Source: Sulfurospirillum multivorans DSM 12446
GTDB lineage: Bacteria > Campylobacterota > Campylobacteria > Campylobacterales > Sulfurospirillaceae
Length of the DNA: 64,000 nucleotides
Assembly: GCF_000568815.1 (NCBI RefSeq)
Contig: NZ_CP007201.1
Coordinates: 1,931,654 to 1,995,653 of the forward strand
Reading direction: 5' to 3'
The notes below the pieces were generated by a model that saw only the letters and a program-made list of their open reading frames with translations, made no database searches and was not told the origin of the DNA. The translations under genes were made by a program, and so were the position numbers. The stretch's first letter is position 1. Each line of letters begins with the position of its first letter. Positions 1-7,265 of the stretch are shown one piece after another.

Positions 1-1035
1 GGCATCTGGATTCCTAGAAATTCAGCCGCACAAAAGAGTTTTGGAGAGTATGTTTCACTGAAAGATTTAACACCCAAGGAGAAAGAAGCAATGATTCTCA
101 AAAATGGCATAGCCTTTTTAAGCCTGATCTACCTCAAAGGTCACATTATGCTTTATGCAGGCGAATTTGAAGGTAAAGCCCTTGTAATGCAAAACATTTG
201 GGGAGTAAGAACCATGGAAGATGGGAAAGAGGGGCGCAATGTCATCGGTAAAGCCATCGTTTCTGACCTTTATGTGGGTGCAAATCAAGAGAATGTACCT
301 GAAAAAGGACTGCTGATTAACCGCGTTGAAGGCATCATGATCAAACCTGCCAATTCTAAAAGCAACAACCTAGTTTCCAAATACCCAAGTGTGAAAACCA
401 TCAAAGACAATACCGTCTTTTTTATGGATGGAAGCTCACTGCCTTATGATGATAAAAAAGTCAAAACGTTTGACCAGAAGCTTGAAAATACCGACATTGA
501 AGATATGTTCACTCAAAAATACCCCGCCTTTGCACCGATTAGCGACCCCACTCTTAATGATGACCCCGGTCGTTTTCGCAATGATGCCTTTTTGAAAAAA
601 CTCTACGGCTCTAGTAAAAGCGAGATCGAAAAAAACCTCACGACGGTAAACTGGCTTCCTAACCACGGCGGAGTAAAACTGAAATTTAACAAAAATGAAA
701 ATGCAAGCGCACAACTGCAAAAAGTCTCTGATGAGCTTGATCGTTTGCCTGAAGAGTATATGAAGTACCTCAAAAAAGTCGATGGAACCTACTACTACCG
801 CAAAATTGCCAAAACAGAACGTTTAAGTGCCCATAGCTACGGCATCGCCATCGACCTTGACACTCACTACTCACGCTACTGGCAGTGGGACAAAACGCAC
901 AATTTCCACAATGAATTTCCCAAAGAGATCGTCGATATTTTTGAAAAACACGGCTTCATTTGGGGAGGCAGATGGTACCACTACGACACGATGCACTTTG
1001 AGTATCGACCTGAGTTATTTGAGAGTATAGACTAA
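1..1035 (+). CDS. NlpC/P60-type peptidase fused to M15 (VanY/DdpX-like) metallopeptidase, 5'-truncated
   Basis: The reading frame is open from base 1, so the true start lies outside the window; the ATG at 91 is internal. The first ~130 codons, with the stretch IPRNSAAQKSFG and later KGHIMLYAG, resemble the C-terminal half of SH3/NlpC-P60 cell-wall endopeptidases, where the histidine of KGHIMLY is catalytic. The last ~110 codons are an M15 peptidase domain: zinc ligands in HSYGIAID (from base 832) and in TMHFEYRP (about 988-1011). Expected role: cleavage of peptidoglycan stem peptides in the periplasm, with two activities on one chain. It abuts the next gene without a gap. The M15 assignment is firm; the NlpC/P60 part rests on a fragment. 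Confidence 0.8.
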   Translation, partial: GIWIPRNSAAQKSFGEYVSLKDLTPKEKEAMILKNGIAFLSLIYLKGHIMLYAGEFEGKALVMQNIWGVRTMEDGKEGRNVIGKAIVSDLYVGANQENVPEKGLLINRVEGIMIKPANSKSNNLVSKYPSVKTIKDNTVFFMDGSSLPYDDKKVKTFDQKLENTDIEDMFTQKYPAFAPISDPTLNDDPGRFRNDAFLKKLYGSSKSEIEKNLTTVNWLPNHGGVKLKFNKNENASAQLQKVSDELDRLPEEYMKYLKKVDGTYYYRKIAKTERLSAHSYGIAIDLDTHYSRYWQWDKTHNFHNEFPKEIVDIFEKHGFIWGGRWYHYDTMHFEYRPELFESID

Positions 1036-1563
1036 ATGGAAGCGCTGCTCATCATCGATATGCAAGTAGGTTCGTTTCAAACCACACGTTTTGAAGCAGA
1101 AAAAGTCATCGAAAATATCAATTTGCTCTCAACATTTTTTAGGCAAAAGAATCAACCTGTCATTTTTGTGCAACACGATGGAACAAAAGAAAACTTTTTA
1201 GTTTATGGTAGCGATGAATGGCGCATTTTGCCTTCTTTGACTCAAAAAGCAAACGACTACTGCATTGAAAAAAAAGCCAATGACTGTTTTTATAAGACTA
1301 AGTTAGCAGCTCTTTTGAAAAAGCTAGGTGTTCAACAACTCTATATCTGCGGTTGTGCCACTGACTTTTGTGTCAATGCAACCGTTCATGGAGCATTGGT
1401 CAGAGATTATGCGATTACAGTCATCAATGATGGACACACAACAGCGGATCGTCCAATGTTAAAAGCAAGAGAAATTATCAACTTTCACAATTGGTTATGG
1501 GAAAATCTAACACCGACACAAAGCCGTATTGAAGTCAAAAGCACGCAGGAAATAGTCCAATAA
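1036..1563 (+). CDS. isochorismatase-family cysteine hydrolase
   Basis: The 175-residue protein has the isochorismatase-like alpha/beta fold pattern: LLIIDMQ with the catalytic aspartate at the N terminus, a mid lysine, and CGCATDFCVNAT with the nucleophilic cysteine near residue 112. Family members hydrolyse small amides or vinyl ethers (nicotinamide, isochorismate, ureidoacrylate); the substrate cannot be read from the sequence. The ATG follows the upstream TAA directly, so it is probably translated from the same message as the peptidase gene. It ends in a palindrome shared with the convergent gene. Confidence 0.85.
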   Translation: MEALLIIDMQVGSFQTTRFEAEKVIENINLLSTFFRQKNQPVIFVQHDGTKENFLVYGSDEWRILPSLTQKANDYCIEKKANDCFYKTKLAALLKKLGVQQLYICGCATDFCVNATVHGALVRDYAITVINDGHTTADRPMLKAREIINFHNWLWENLTPTQSRIEVKSTQEIVQ

Positions 1564-1585
1564 GAGCTTTACATGTAAAGCTCTT
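1562..1585. terminator. 24-bp perfect palindrome between convergent genes (contains TTTACATGTAAA)
   Basis: The 12-mer TTTACATGTAAA is extended symmetrically by AAGAGC on the left and GCTCTT on the right. It overlaps the stop codons of both convergent genes. It could act as a bidirectional terminator hairpin, but the core is also one member of the dispersed palindrome family, so termination is an inference. There is no strong T-tract on either side. Confidence 0.5.
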
Positions 1586-1772
1586 ATTTCGTAAACCCAC
1601 ACGCCTTGATGTCTTTTTCATCTTCTTTCACAATCGCTTGCGCCGCGATCACAGTTTGACCATTAAACGTCACAGCAGGGTTTCCGTGTAGCTTCCAACC
1701 ATCATTTAAAAACTCCGTAATTCTCGTGCAAAAGGTTGAATCATCGGGTCCTGTGATAAGTTTGTACTGCAT
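1584..1772 (-). CDS. DUF1737 domain small protein
   Basis: The 62-residue protein reads MQYKLITGPDDSTF, then LNDGWKLHGNPAV and AAQAIVK, which is the full short DUF1737 pattern. No biochemical function is established for this domain. It is cytosolic, with no signal peptide. It converges on the isochorismatase-like gene. A TTTACATGTAAA copy (1791-1802) lies just upstream of its start, near the ribosome-binding region. Confidence 0.75.
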   Translation of the reverse strand: MQYKLITGPDDSTFCTRITEFLNDGWKLHGNPAVTFNGQTVIAAQAIVKEDEKDIKACGFTK

Positions 1773-1808
1773 ATTTTTTCCTTTAAAATTTTTACATGTA
1801 AACGTATT

Positions 1809-2810
1809 TTAGTCTGTTTCGCTTAAAATATTGACGATAAGTTTGACCATCAACTCTTTTTGGCTTGGCTCACTTGACGCCACTAAAAGGGCAAGAGAGA
1901 CCAAAGCGTTATCGTTGATTTTTGGCTCACTATTTGACTTATAAGCAATGCCATTTTTATGTAAAAAGAGAATGAATAAAAATGAGCCAATACGTTTATT
2001 GCCATCGCTAAAGGCATGATCTTTGATAATATAATAGAGCAAATTTGCCGCTTTTTCTTCGATGCTTGGAAGCAAGTCAACCCCACCAAAGGTTTGATAG
2101 ATATTCAGGAGTGCTCCTTTAAATTCCCCTGCTTTTTCATTGCCGAAAAGCTCTGTAGCATCGCCTTTTGACATCAAATCTTTTTTAATCTCGCTAATAG
2201 CATGTTTTGCCTCATCATAATTCAAAACAAACCGTTCTTCACAAGTCCCCTGCAAAGCATCAAGCTTATCAGAGTCGTAGCCTTGAAGGAGCGCCCATGT
2301 TTTAGCGTAGTTGTTGATGATGTCAAGCAAGCCTTTGGCTTCGTTACTGCTGAGTTCTTTTGTTTCGATGCTTTTTCGTACAAGCTCCATCGTGGCAGTA
2401 AGTTCATTTAGCCCTTGCTTGGAAAGACGTTGTTGGTTGAGGGCGTAGCCTTTGATAAGATACTGTTTTAAAACATTTGTCGCCCATTTTCTAAACTCTG
2501 TCGCTCGTTTTGAGTTGACACGATAGCCCAAAGAGATAATCATATCGAGATTATAAAATTCAACCTCTCTTATAACTTCTCTCAAGCCTTCAAATTGAAC
2601 TGTTGCATTTTTTGCAACAGTTGAAATTTCTTCCAGTTCATTTTCTTTGTAGATGTTCTTAATGTGCCTAGAAATTACCGATTTATCTCTGTCAAAAAGT
2701 TCACATAGTTGCTTTTGACTCAGCCAAACCGTCTCATGCTCTAAGCTAACTTCTAAACTCACTTGCCCCAAATCATCAGTGTATAAAACAACATTTTGCG
2801 TCTCTTGCAT
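1809..2810 (-). CDS. RhuM-family protein with C-terminal Fic/Doc domain
   Basis: The N-terminal ~200 residues match the RhuM family (WLSQKQLCELFDRDKSVISRHIKNI, then YNLDMIISLGYRVNSKRATEFRKWA). The C terminus carries a Fic-type motif, HAFSDGNKRIGSFLF. The NKR form is closer to Doc-type kinases than to classic HPFxxGNGR AMPylators, so the modification could be phosphorylation or AMPylation of an unknown target. Such proteins are often toxin- or phage-defence-associated. No small antitoxin gene sits next to it here; the neighbour DUF1737 gene is not a known one. It is transcribed divergently from tpx across a 180-bp region with an inverted repeat. Confidence 0.8.
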   Translation of the reverse strand: MQETQNVVLYTDDLGQVSLEVSLEHETVWLSQKQLCELFDRDKSVISRHIKNIYKENELEEISTVAKNATVQFEGLREVIREVEFYNLDMIISLGYRVNSKRATEFRKWATNVLKQYLIKGYALNQQRLSKQGLNELTATMELVRKSIETKELSSNEAKGLLDIINNYAKTWALLQGYDSDKLDALQGTCEERFVLNYDEAKHAISEIKKDLMSKGDATELFGNEKAGEFKGALLNIYQTFGGVDLLPSIEEKAANLLYYIIKDHAFSDGNKRIGSFLFILFLHKNGIAYKSNSEPKINDNALVSLALLVASSEPSQKELMVKLIVNILSETD

Positions 2811-2866
2811 CGTTGCTATCCTCTTTTTTTATATTTTATTATAGCCTTTTAATGAAAAGGCGATCC

Positions 2867-2886
2867 ATTTCATTTCAAAATGAAAT
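2867..2886. promoter_or_regulatory. 9-bp perfect inverted repeat, possible operator between rhuM-fic and tpx
   Basis: ATTTCATTT (2867-2875) and AAATGAAAT (2878-2886) are separated by CA. The repeat lies in the divergent promoter region 57-76 bp upstream of the rhuM-fic start and upstream of the tpx promoter. It is a plausible dimeric repressor site; which regulator binds is unknown. Confidence 0.4.
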
Positions 2887-2918
2887 AACACTTTACATGT
2901 AAAACTTTTTCAAAAACC

Positions 2919-2960
2919 TAGATGTAGATCAAGGTTTTTTACTTTTAAATGGGATAAAAT
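2919..2960 (+). promoter_or_regulatory. tpx promoter with FNR/CRP-like box
   Basis: TAGATGTAGATCAA at 2919-2932 matches the FNR-type TTGAT-N4-ATCAA palindrome in 9 of 10 positions. A -10 hexamer TAAAAT lies at 2955-2960. The box centre (2925.5) is 34.5 bp from the last base of the -10, which places it near -41.5, the class II activator position. The same geometry recurs at 28066-28107. Confidence 0.55.
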
Positions 2961-2992
2961 GACTCTCATATAAAACAATTGAAAGGATAACC

Positions 2993-3553
2993 ATGACATT
3001 TACTGCAAAAATAGATAAAACTGCCCTCAAAAGCACACCCGTAAAATTGGAAGGAAACTTCCAAGAAGTGGGCAATAATGCACCCATTGTTACCGTTGTC
3101 ACGCCAGACTTACAAGAAAAAACCATCGGTGGTGAGGGCAATAAAGCGCAACTCATCATCGTAGTACCTTCACTTGACACACCCGTGTGTGACGCGGAAG
3201 CGAGGCGTTTTAACCAAGAGGTTGCGAAGCATGAGAATATCGACACGACCATCGTTTCGATGGACTTACCGTTTGCAAGCGCAAAATTTTGCAATGTGGC
3301 GGGTATTGAAAATCTAACCGTTGGCAGTGACTTTAGGCACAAAGCGTTTGCGCGTGCTTATGGTATGCTTATCAGCGATGGCGCACTAGAGGGATTGTGT
3401 GCTAGAGCGCTTTTTGTGATTAGCAAAGATGGCAAGATTGTTTACAAACAGGTGGTTCCTGAGATTACGGAAGAGCCCAATTACGACGAAGCGCTAAATG
3501 CCGCTATCGATGCAGCTAAGGCAGGGGCTAGTTGTTGTGGTTTTTGTCAGTAG
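2993..3553 (+). CDS. tpx: thiol peroxidase (atypical 2-Cys peroxiredoxin)
   Basis: The 186-residue Tpx reduces H2O2 and alkyl hydroperoxides with thioredoxin as donor. The peroxidatic cysteine is in PSLDTPVCDAEARRFN (about residue 66) and the resolving cysteine in FASAKFCNVAGIENL (about residue 100). An unusual C-terminal tail, AGASCCGFCQ, adds three more cysteines not expected in the family. A clear ribosome-binding site (AAAGGA) precedes the ATG. The NnrS gene overlaps its 3' end, so both may share the FNR-like promoter upstream. Confidence 0.93.
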   Translation: MTFTAKIDKTALKSTPVKLEGNFQEVGNNAPIVTVVTPDLQEKTIGGEGNKAQLIIVVPSLDTPVCDAEARRFNQEVAKHENIDTTIVSMDLPFASAKFCNVAGIENLTVGSDFRHKAFARAYGMLISDGALEGLCARALFVISKDGKIVYKQVVPEITEEPNYDEALNAAIDAAKAGASCCGFCQ

Positions 3554-4736
3554 TTTAACCCCACCAGAGCCTCCAAAAACGACGGCTCTTCAAAACCTAG
3601 TCGCTCAGCCACACCGCCTCTTTTTCTTTACGGGCGTGGTTCAAGGCGTACTTTTTGTTGCTCTTTTAGGTCTGCATTACGCAGGGCTTTTGAGTTTACA
3701 TGTAAGCGTGGGGTTGTACCATGCTTATGCGATGACGTTCATCGTCTTTACGCAGTTTTTTGCAGGCTTTTTGTTGACGACATTTCCACGCTATCTCTCG
3801 CGCCCATCGGCATCGCCAAAAGGATATCTGCCGATCGCATGGTTGATAAATGGTGGTGGACTCTTGTTTATAGCACTCTCATTTGTCTCGGAGATGGCAC
3901 TTGTCGCCCCTATGCTTGTTATCGTGGCAGGCTATGTCAAACTCTGCTTGCTTTTGCTTGAGTTTCAAACCAAAAGTACGGTGAGCAACAAAGACGATAC
4001 CACATGGATGCTCAGAGCGTTTGCACTCGGTCTTGTAGGGCAGCTACTTTTCATTGCAGATCTGTTTATTCCATCTTATGCAATCGCGCTTGGGGTGAGT
4101 TTTTACCTCTATTTATTCTTTATCGTGCTTATTGTCTCTCAAAAAATGATGCCTTTTTTCGCTGCCAATACGATCATCGGCTACACAATGAACAAAAGCA
4201 AACATTTTTTGCTCTTGGTCTTTGTAGCACTCATCCTCAAAGTGATTTTAGAAGCCTTAAGCATGAACGCGTTTGTGGCAGACAGTGCGCTCTTTGGCAT
4301 TATCACGTATGAGCTTTTGAAATGGCGCCTACCGTTTCGTAAATCACCTGCCATTTTATGGGTACTTTTTCTCTCCATTTGGTGGGTTCCCGTAGGGTTT
4401 GGGCTTTTTGTGGTACAAGATTTTTCAGCATTAGTTGGTCACTCCATTTATCTGGAAAAATCGCCACTGCACGCCTTGGCATTGGGCTATTTTACCACCG
4501 TTCTTGTGGGTTTTGGAACCAGAGTGATCTTAGGTCATTCAGGGCGAACGCCTAAAGCAGATGCCTATGCCGTGACACTCTTTGGGCTCATTCAAGCGAT
4601 GGCACTCATTCGTATCATCGCAGGCATTTTCCCGCAATTTGGGTACTTGCATGCAGTACTTACGGTGGCAGTTTTGTGGATTGTTATCTTTGGATTGTGG
4701 TCGAAGCGGTATATTCATATCTTATTTGAGAAGTAA
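3498..4736 (+). CDS. nnrS: NnrS family haem-copper membrane protein
   Basis: A polytopic membrane protein of about 400 residues with some twelve hydrophobic segments. The N-terminal PHRLFFFTG and histidine-bearing segments (YHAYAMTFIVFTQFFAGFLL, LHALALGYFTTVL) are typical of NnrS, which lowers the toxicity of nitric oxide and protects iron centres in denitrifiers and nitrate ammonifiers. The start is uncertain: ATG at 3498 would overlap tpx by 56 bases, while GTG at 3537 follows a GCAGGGG stretch and gives a 17-base overlap. A terminator follows at 4745. Confidence 0.88.
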   Translation: MPLSMQLRQGLVVVVFVSSLTPPEPPKTTALQNLVAQPHRLFFFTGVVQGVLFVALLGLHYAGLLSLHVSVGLYHAYAMTFIVFTQFFAGFLLTTFPRYLSRPSASPKGYLPIAWLINGGGLLFIALSFVSEMALVAPMLVIVAGYVKLCLLLLEFQTKSTVSNKDDTTWMLRAFALGLVGQLLFIADLFIPSYAIALGVSFYLYLFFIVLIVSQKMMPFFAANTIIGYTMNKSKHFLLLVFVALILKVILEALSMNAFVADSALFGIITYELLKWRLPFRKSPAILWVLFLSIWWVPVGFGLFVVQDFSALVGHSIYLEKSPLHALALGYFTTVLVGFGTRVILGHSGRTPKADAYAVTLFGLIQAMALIRIIAGIFPQFGYLHAVLTVAVLWIVIFGLWSKRYIHILFEK

Positions 4737-4744
4737 CGCAGAAT

Positions 4745-4767
4745 GTGAGCCCAAATACAGGGCTCAC
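4745..4767 (+). terminator. stem-loop terminator after nnrS
   Basis: GTGAGCCC (4745-4752) pairs with GGGCTCAC (4760-4767) around a 7-base loop, just past the nnrS stop. A copy of TTTACATGTAAA follows at 4771-4782 and separates it from convergent copZ. Confidence 0.65.
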
Positions 4768-4783
4768 CTCTTTACATGTAAAC

Positions 4784-4990
4784 CTAAGATATTACTTCAA
4801 AGCCTGCTTCATCAATTGCTTTTTCAAACACACTTACATCAATCGGAGCATCATATTCAATAACTGTTTGACCACTAGCAAGGTCAACATTGACACTCTT
4901 CACACCTTTGATTCCCTCTAAAACGCCTTTGACGCTTTTGACGCATCCCCCACAACTCATCCCTTTAACCACCAATGTGATTGTTGCCAT
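4784..4990 (-). CDS. copZ: copper chaperone, heavy-metal-associated domain
   Basis: The 68-residue single HMA domain has the metal-binding MSCGGC motif in VVKGMSCGGCVKSVKG. It would bind Cu(I) in the cytosol and pass it to the P-type ATPase encoded 22 bp upstream on the same strand. The beta-alpha-beta-beta-alpha-beta length matches the family exactly. A good ribosome-binding site (AAAGGATAAAC) precedes the ATG. Confidence 0.9.
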   Translation of the reverse strand: MATITLVVKGMSCGGCVKSVKGVLEGIKGVKSVNVDLASGQTVIEYDAPIDVSVFEKAIDEAGFEVIS

Positions 4991-5012
4991 TGTTTATCCT
5001 TTTACTATAATT

Positions 5013-7172
5013 TTATTTCATTTTCCAACGTCTTAACAGCAGTGAATTACTCACCACCGAAACCGAACTCATCGCCATTGCTCCCCCTGCGACAATGGGG
5101 TTTAACATACCCAAAAATGCCAATGGAATCGCTAGAATATTATACACAAAAGCCAAAAAGAGGTTCTGCTTAATTTTTGACATCGTAGCGCGCGAAAGAG
5201 CGATGGCATTGACGACATAAAGTGGATCGTTTGCAATTAAGATCAAATCAGCACTTTCCACGGCAATATCCGAGCCATTGGACATTGCAATCGCCACATC
5301 TGCCACCGCAAGTGCGGGAGCGTCATTGATACCATCACCCACCATACAGACAAATTTGCCTTCATTTTTAAGCTTGGTGATCGCATCCGCTTTGCCATTT
5401 GGTAAAACGCCTGCAAAAAAGTGCTCAATGCCTAGCTCACGAGCGACTTTTTGAGCACAACGTTCATTATCGCCTGTGAGCATATAGACCTCTATGCCAT
5501 CGTTTTGAAGCTTTTCAACCGCTATTTTAGCGCTCTCACGAATCGTATCGGCCAGCGCGATATAACCGATAATCTGCTCTTTTGTAGAGAGCGCTACAAT
5601 ACTGTTACCCTCTTCCAAAAACGTTTGCGCAACCGTTGAGGGTTGTAATGACGTGAACTGAGTAATAAACGCAGGCGAGCCTGCAAAGTAAACCACACCA
5701 TCAATCTCGCCTGAAACGCCCAAACCTGAATAGTTCTGAAATGCTTGAACACTCTTTGATGCGCTTTGCGTTGAAGAGGCGATAATCGCTTTGGCTAATG
5801 GGTGTTTTGAGCCCTCTTCCAAGCTCGCAGCAAGGGCTAAGAATTGCTCTTTTGAAAGTGAATTTTCGATTAAAACATCGACCACCTGAGGGTTTGCATA
5901 AGTCAATGTTCCCGTTTTATCAAACACAACGGCGTTGATTTTGCCCACATTTTCAAGCACTTCGGCATTTTTAATGAGAATCCCCTCACTCGCACCCCTT
6001 CCAACACCAACCATAATCGCCGTTGGTGTCGCAAGTCCAAGCGCGCAGGGGCACGCAATGACCAGAACCGAGACCGCATTGATGATCGCCTCTTCAAAAT
6101 CGCCCCCGATAAACCACCACGCACCCAAGGTAATCACCGCGATGCTCACCACAATCGGCACAAAAATACCTGCAATCGTATCGGCAAGGCGTTGAATCGG
6201 TGCTTTAGAACCTTGCGCCTCTTCGATGAGGCGGACGATCGAAGCTAAAAAGGTATCGGAGCCCACTTTGGTCGCTTGGCATTTGAGCATCCCATCACCA
6301 TTTTTGGTCGCTCCCACAATCGTATCGCCCACGGATTTGAGCACAGGCAGGCTCTCCCCCGTCATCATTGACTCATCGACCATGCTGTTGCCCTCAACGA
6401 CAATGCCATCGGTGGGAATGCTCTCGCCAGCTTTGACCACAAAAATATCATTTACATGTAAAGCTTCGATGCTGATCTCTTCGAGCTTTCCATCACGTTC
6501 CACAAACGCTTTTTTGGGCTGTAAATGGAGCAGTTTAGAGATAGCAAACCCTGTTTTGGCTTTCGCCCTTACCTCTAAAAGTTTGCCTAAAAGTACCAAC
6601 GTTATGACCGAAACAGAGGCTTCAAAGTAAAGGTGCAATGGCACGTAAAAAAGTACAACACTGAGGCTTAAAAAGTACGCGGCACTTGTACCCAAAACGA
6701 CCAGAACGTCCATATTGGCACTGCCGCTTTTAAGGCTTTTATACGCACCCACATAAAACTTTCGTCCGCAGTAAAACTGTACAATCGTCGCAAGGGTTAA
6801 TTGAAGCATCGGAGGAAGATGCAGATGCACATTAAAAAGCATCGCCACCATTTCGACTAAAAACGGCAGGGTCAGCAGTGCTGAGAGGCTAAATTCTCTC
6901 AAAAGTTTTTGATAATCTTGCTCTTTATCCAGACTTTTTTGATCTTGATCGACTTTAGAAGATTCGGTAGCACCAAAACCTGTTTTTTCAATACTTTGGA
7001 TGATTTCGGGAAGATTGATATTTGGGTTAGATGAGGCAACAAATGCTTTTTCCGTCGCTAAGTTGACATTGGCGGTGATACCTTCAAGCTTGCCCAGCAC
7101 ACGCTCGATGCGCGCGGAACATGCCGCACATGTCATGCCTTTGATGTCAAGCTCAAAATGTTTTTCAGACAT
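5013..7172 (-). CDS. copA: copper-exporting P1B-type ATPase
   Basis: One N-terminal HMA domain ([12 protein letters not shown]) is followed by membrane helices and the A domain with MMTGESLPV. The ion channel motif CPC sits near residue 374 ([15 protein letters not shown]), the phosphorylation motif DKTGTLT near 418, then SKHPLAKA and [11 protein letters not shown]. It exports Cu(I) from the cytosol. The start at 7172 is chosen because AGGAGA lies just before ATG TCT GAA; a longer frame begins nine codons upstream without such a site. One TTTACATGTAAA copy (6451-6462) lies inside the gene and encodes LHVN, where the family usually has LxVGD. Confidence 0.93.
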   Translation of the reverse strand: MSEKHFELDIKGMTCAACSARIERVLGKLEGITANVNLATEKAFVASSNPNINLPEIIQSIEKTGFGATESSKVDQDQKSLDKEQDYQKLLREFSLSALLTLPFLVEMVAMLFNVHLHLPPMLQLTLATIVQFYCGRKFYVGAYKSLKSGSANMDVLVVLGTSAAYFLSLSVVLFYVPLHLYFEASVSVITLVLLGKLLEVRAKAKTGFAISKLLHLQPKKAFVERDGKLEEISIEALHVNDIFVVKAGESIPTDGIVVEGNSMVDESMMTGESLPVLKSVGDTIVGATKNGDGMLKCQATKVGSDTFLASIVRLIEEAQGSKAPIQRLADTIAGIFVPIVVSIAVITLGAWWFIGGDFEEAIINAVSVLVIACPCALGLATPTAIMVGVGRGASEGILIKNAEVLENVGKINAVVFDKTGTLTYANPQVVDVLIENSLSKEQFLALAASLEEGSKHPLAKAIIASSTQSASKSVQAFQNYSGLGVSGEIDGVVYFAGSPAFITQFTSLQPSTVAQTFLEEGNSIVALSTKEQIIGYIALADTIRESAKIAVEKLQNDGIEVYMLTGDNERCAQKVARELGIEHFFAGVLPNGKADAITKLKNEGKFVCMVGDGINDAPALAVADVAIAMSNGSDIAVESADLILIANDPLYVVNAIALSRATMSKIKQNLFLAFVYNILAIPLAFLGMLNPIVAGGAMAMSSVSVVSNSLLLRRWKMK

Positions 7173-7265
7173 TTTTTGTCTCCTATCTTTTTGTGACATT
7201 CTAACGCTTCGTTACTTGCGTCAAGATGAAACAAACAAAGTAGGAAAATCTTTACATGTAAAGAG

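Noticed and set aside
1562-1585. All TTTACATGTAAA copies as terminators
   Set aside because: Most copies lie inside genes and lack T-tracts, so termination cannot be the general role.
6226-6630. 134-codon frame opposite copA
   Set aside because: It lies antisense to conserved P-type ATPase motifs and has no upstream signals.
7173-7262. A CueR-type operator upstream of copA
   Set aside because: AACG-AAG-CGTT and a TTGACG are present, but spacing and sequence do not match a MerR-family promoter well enough.
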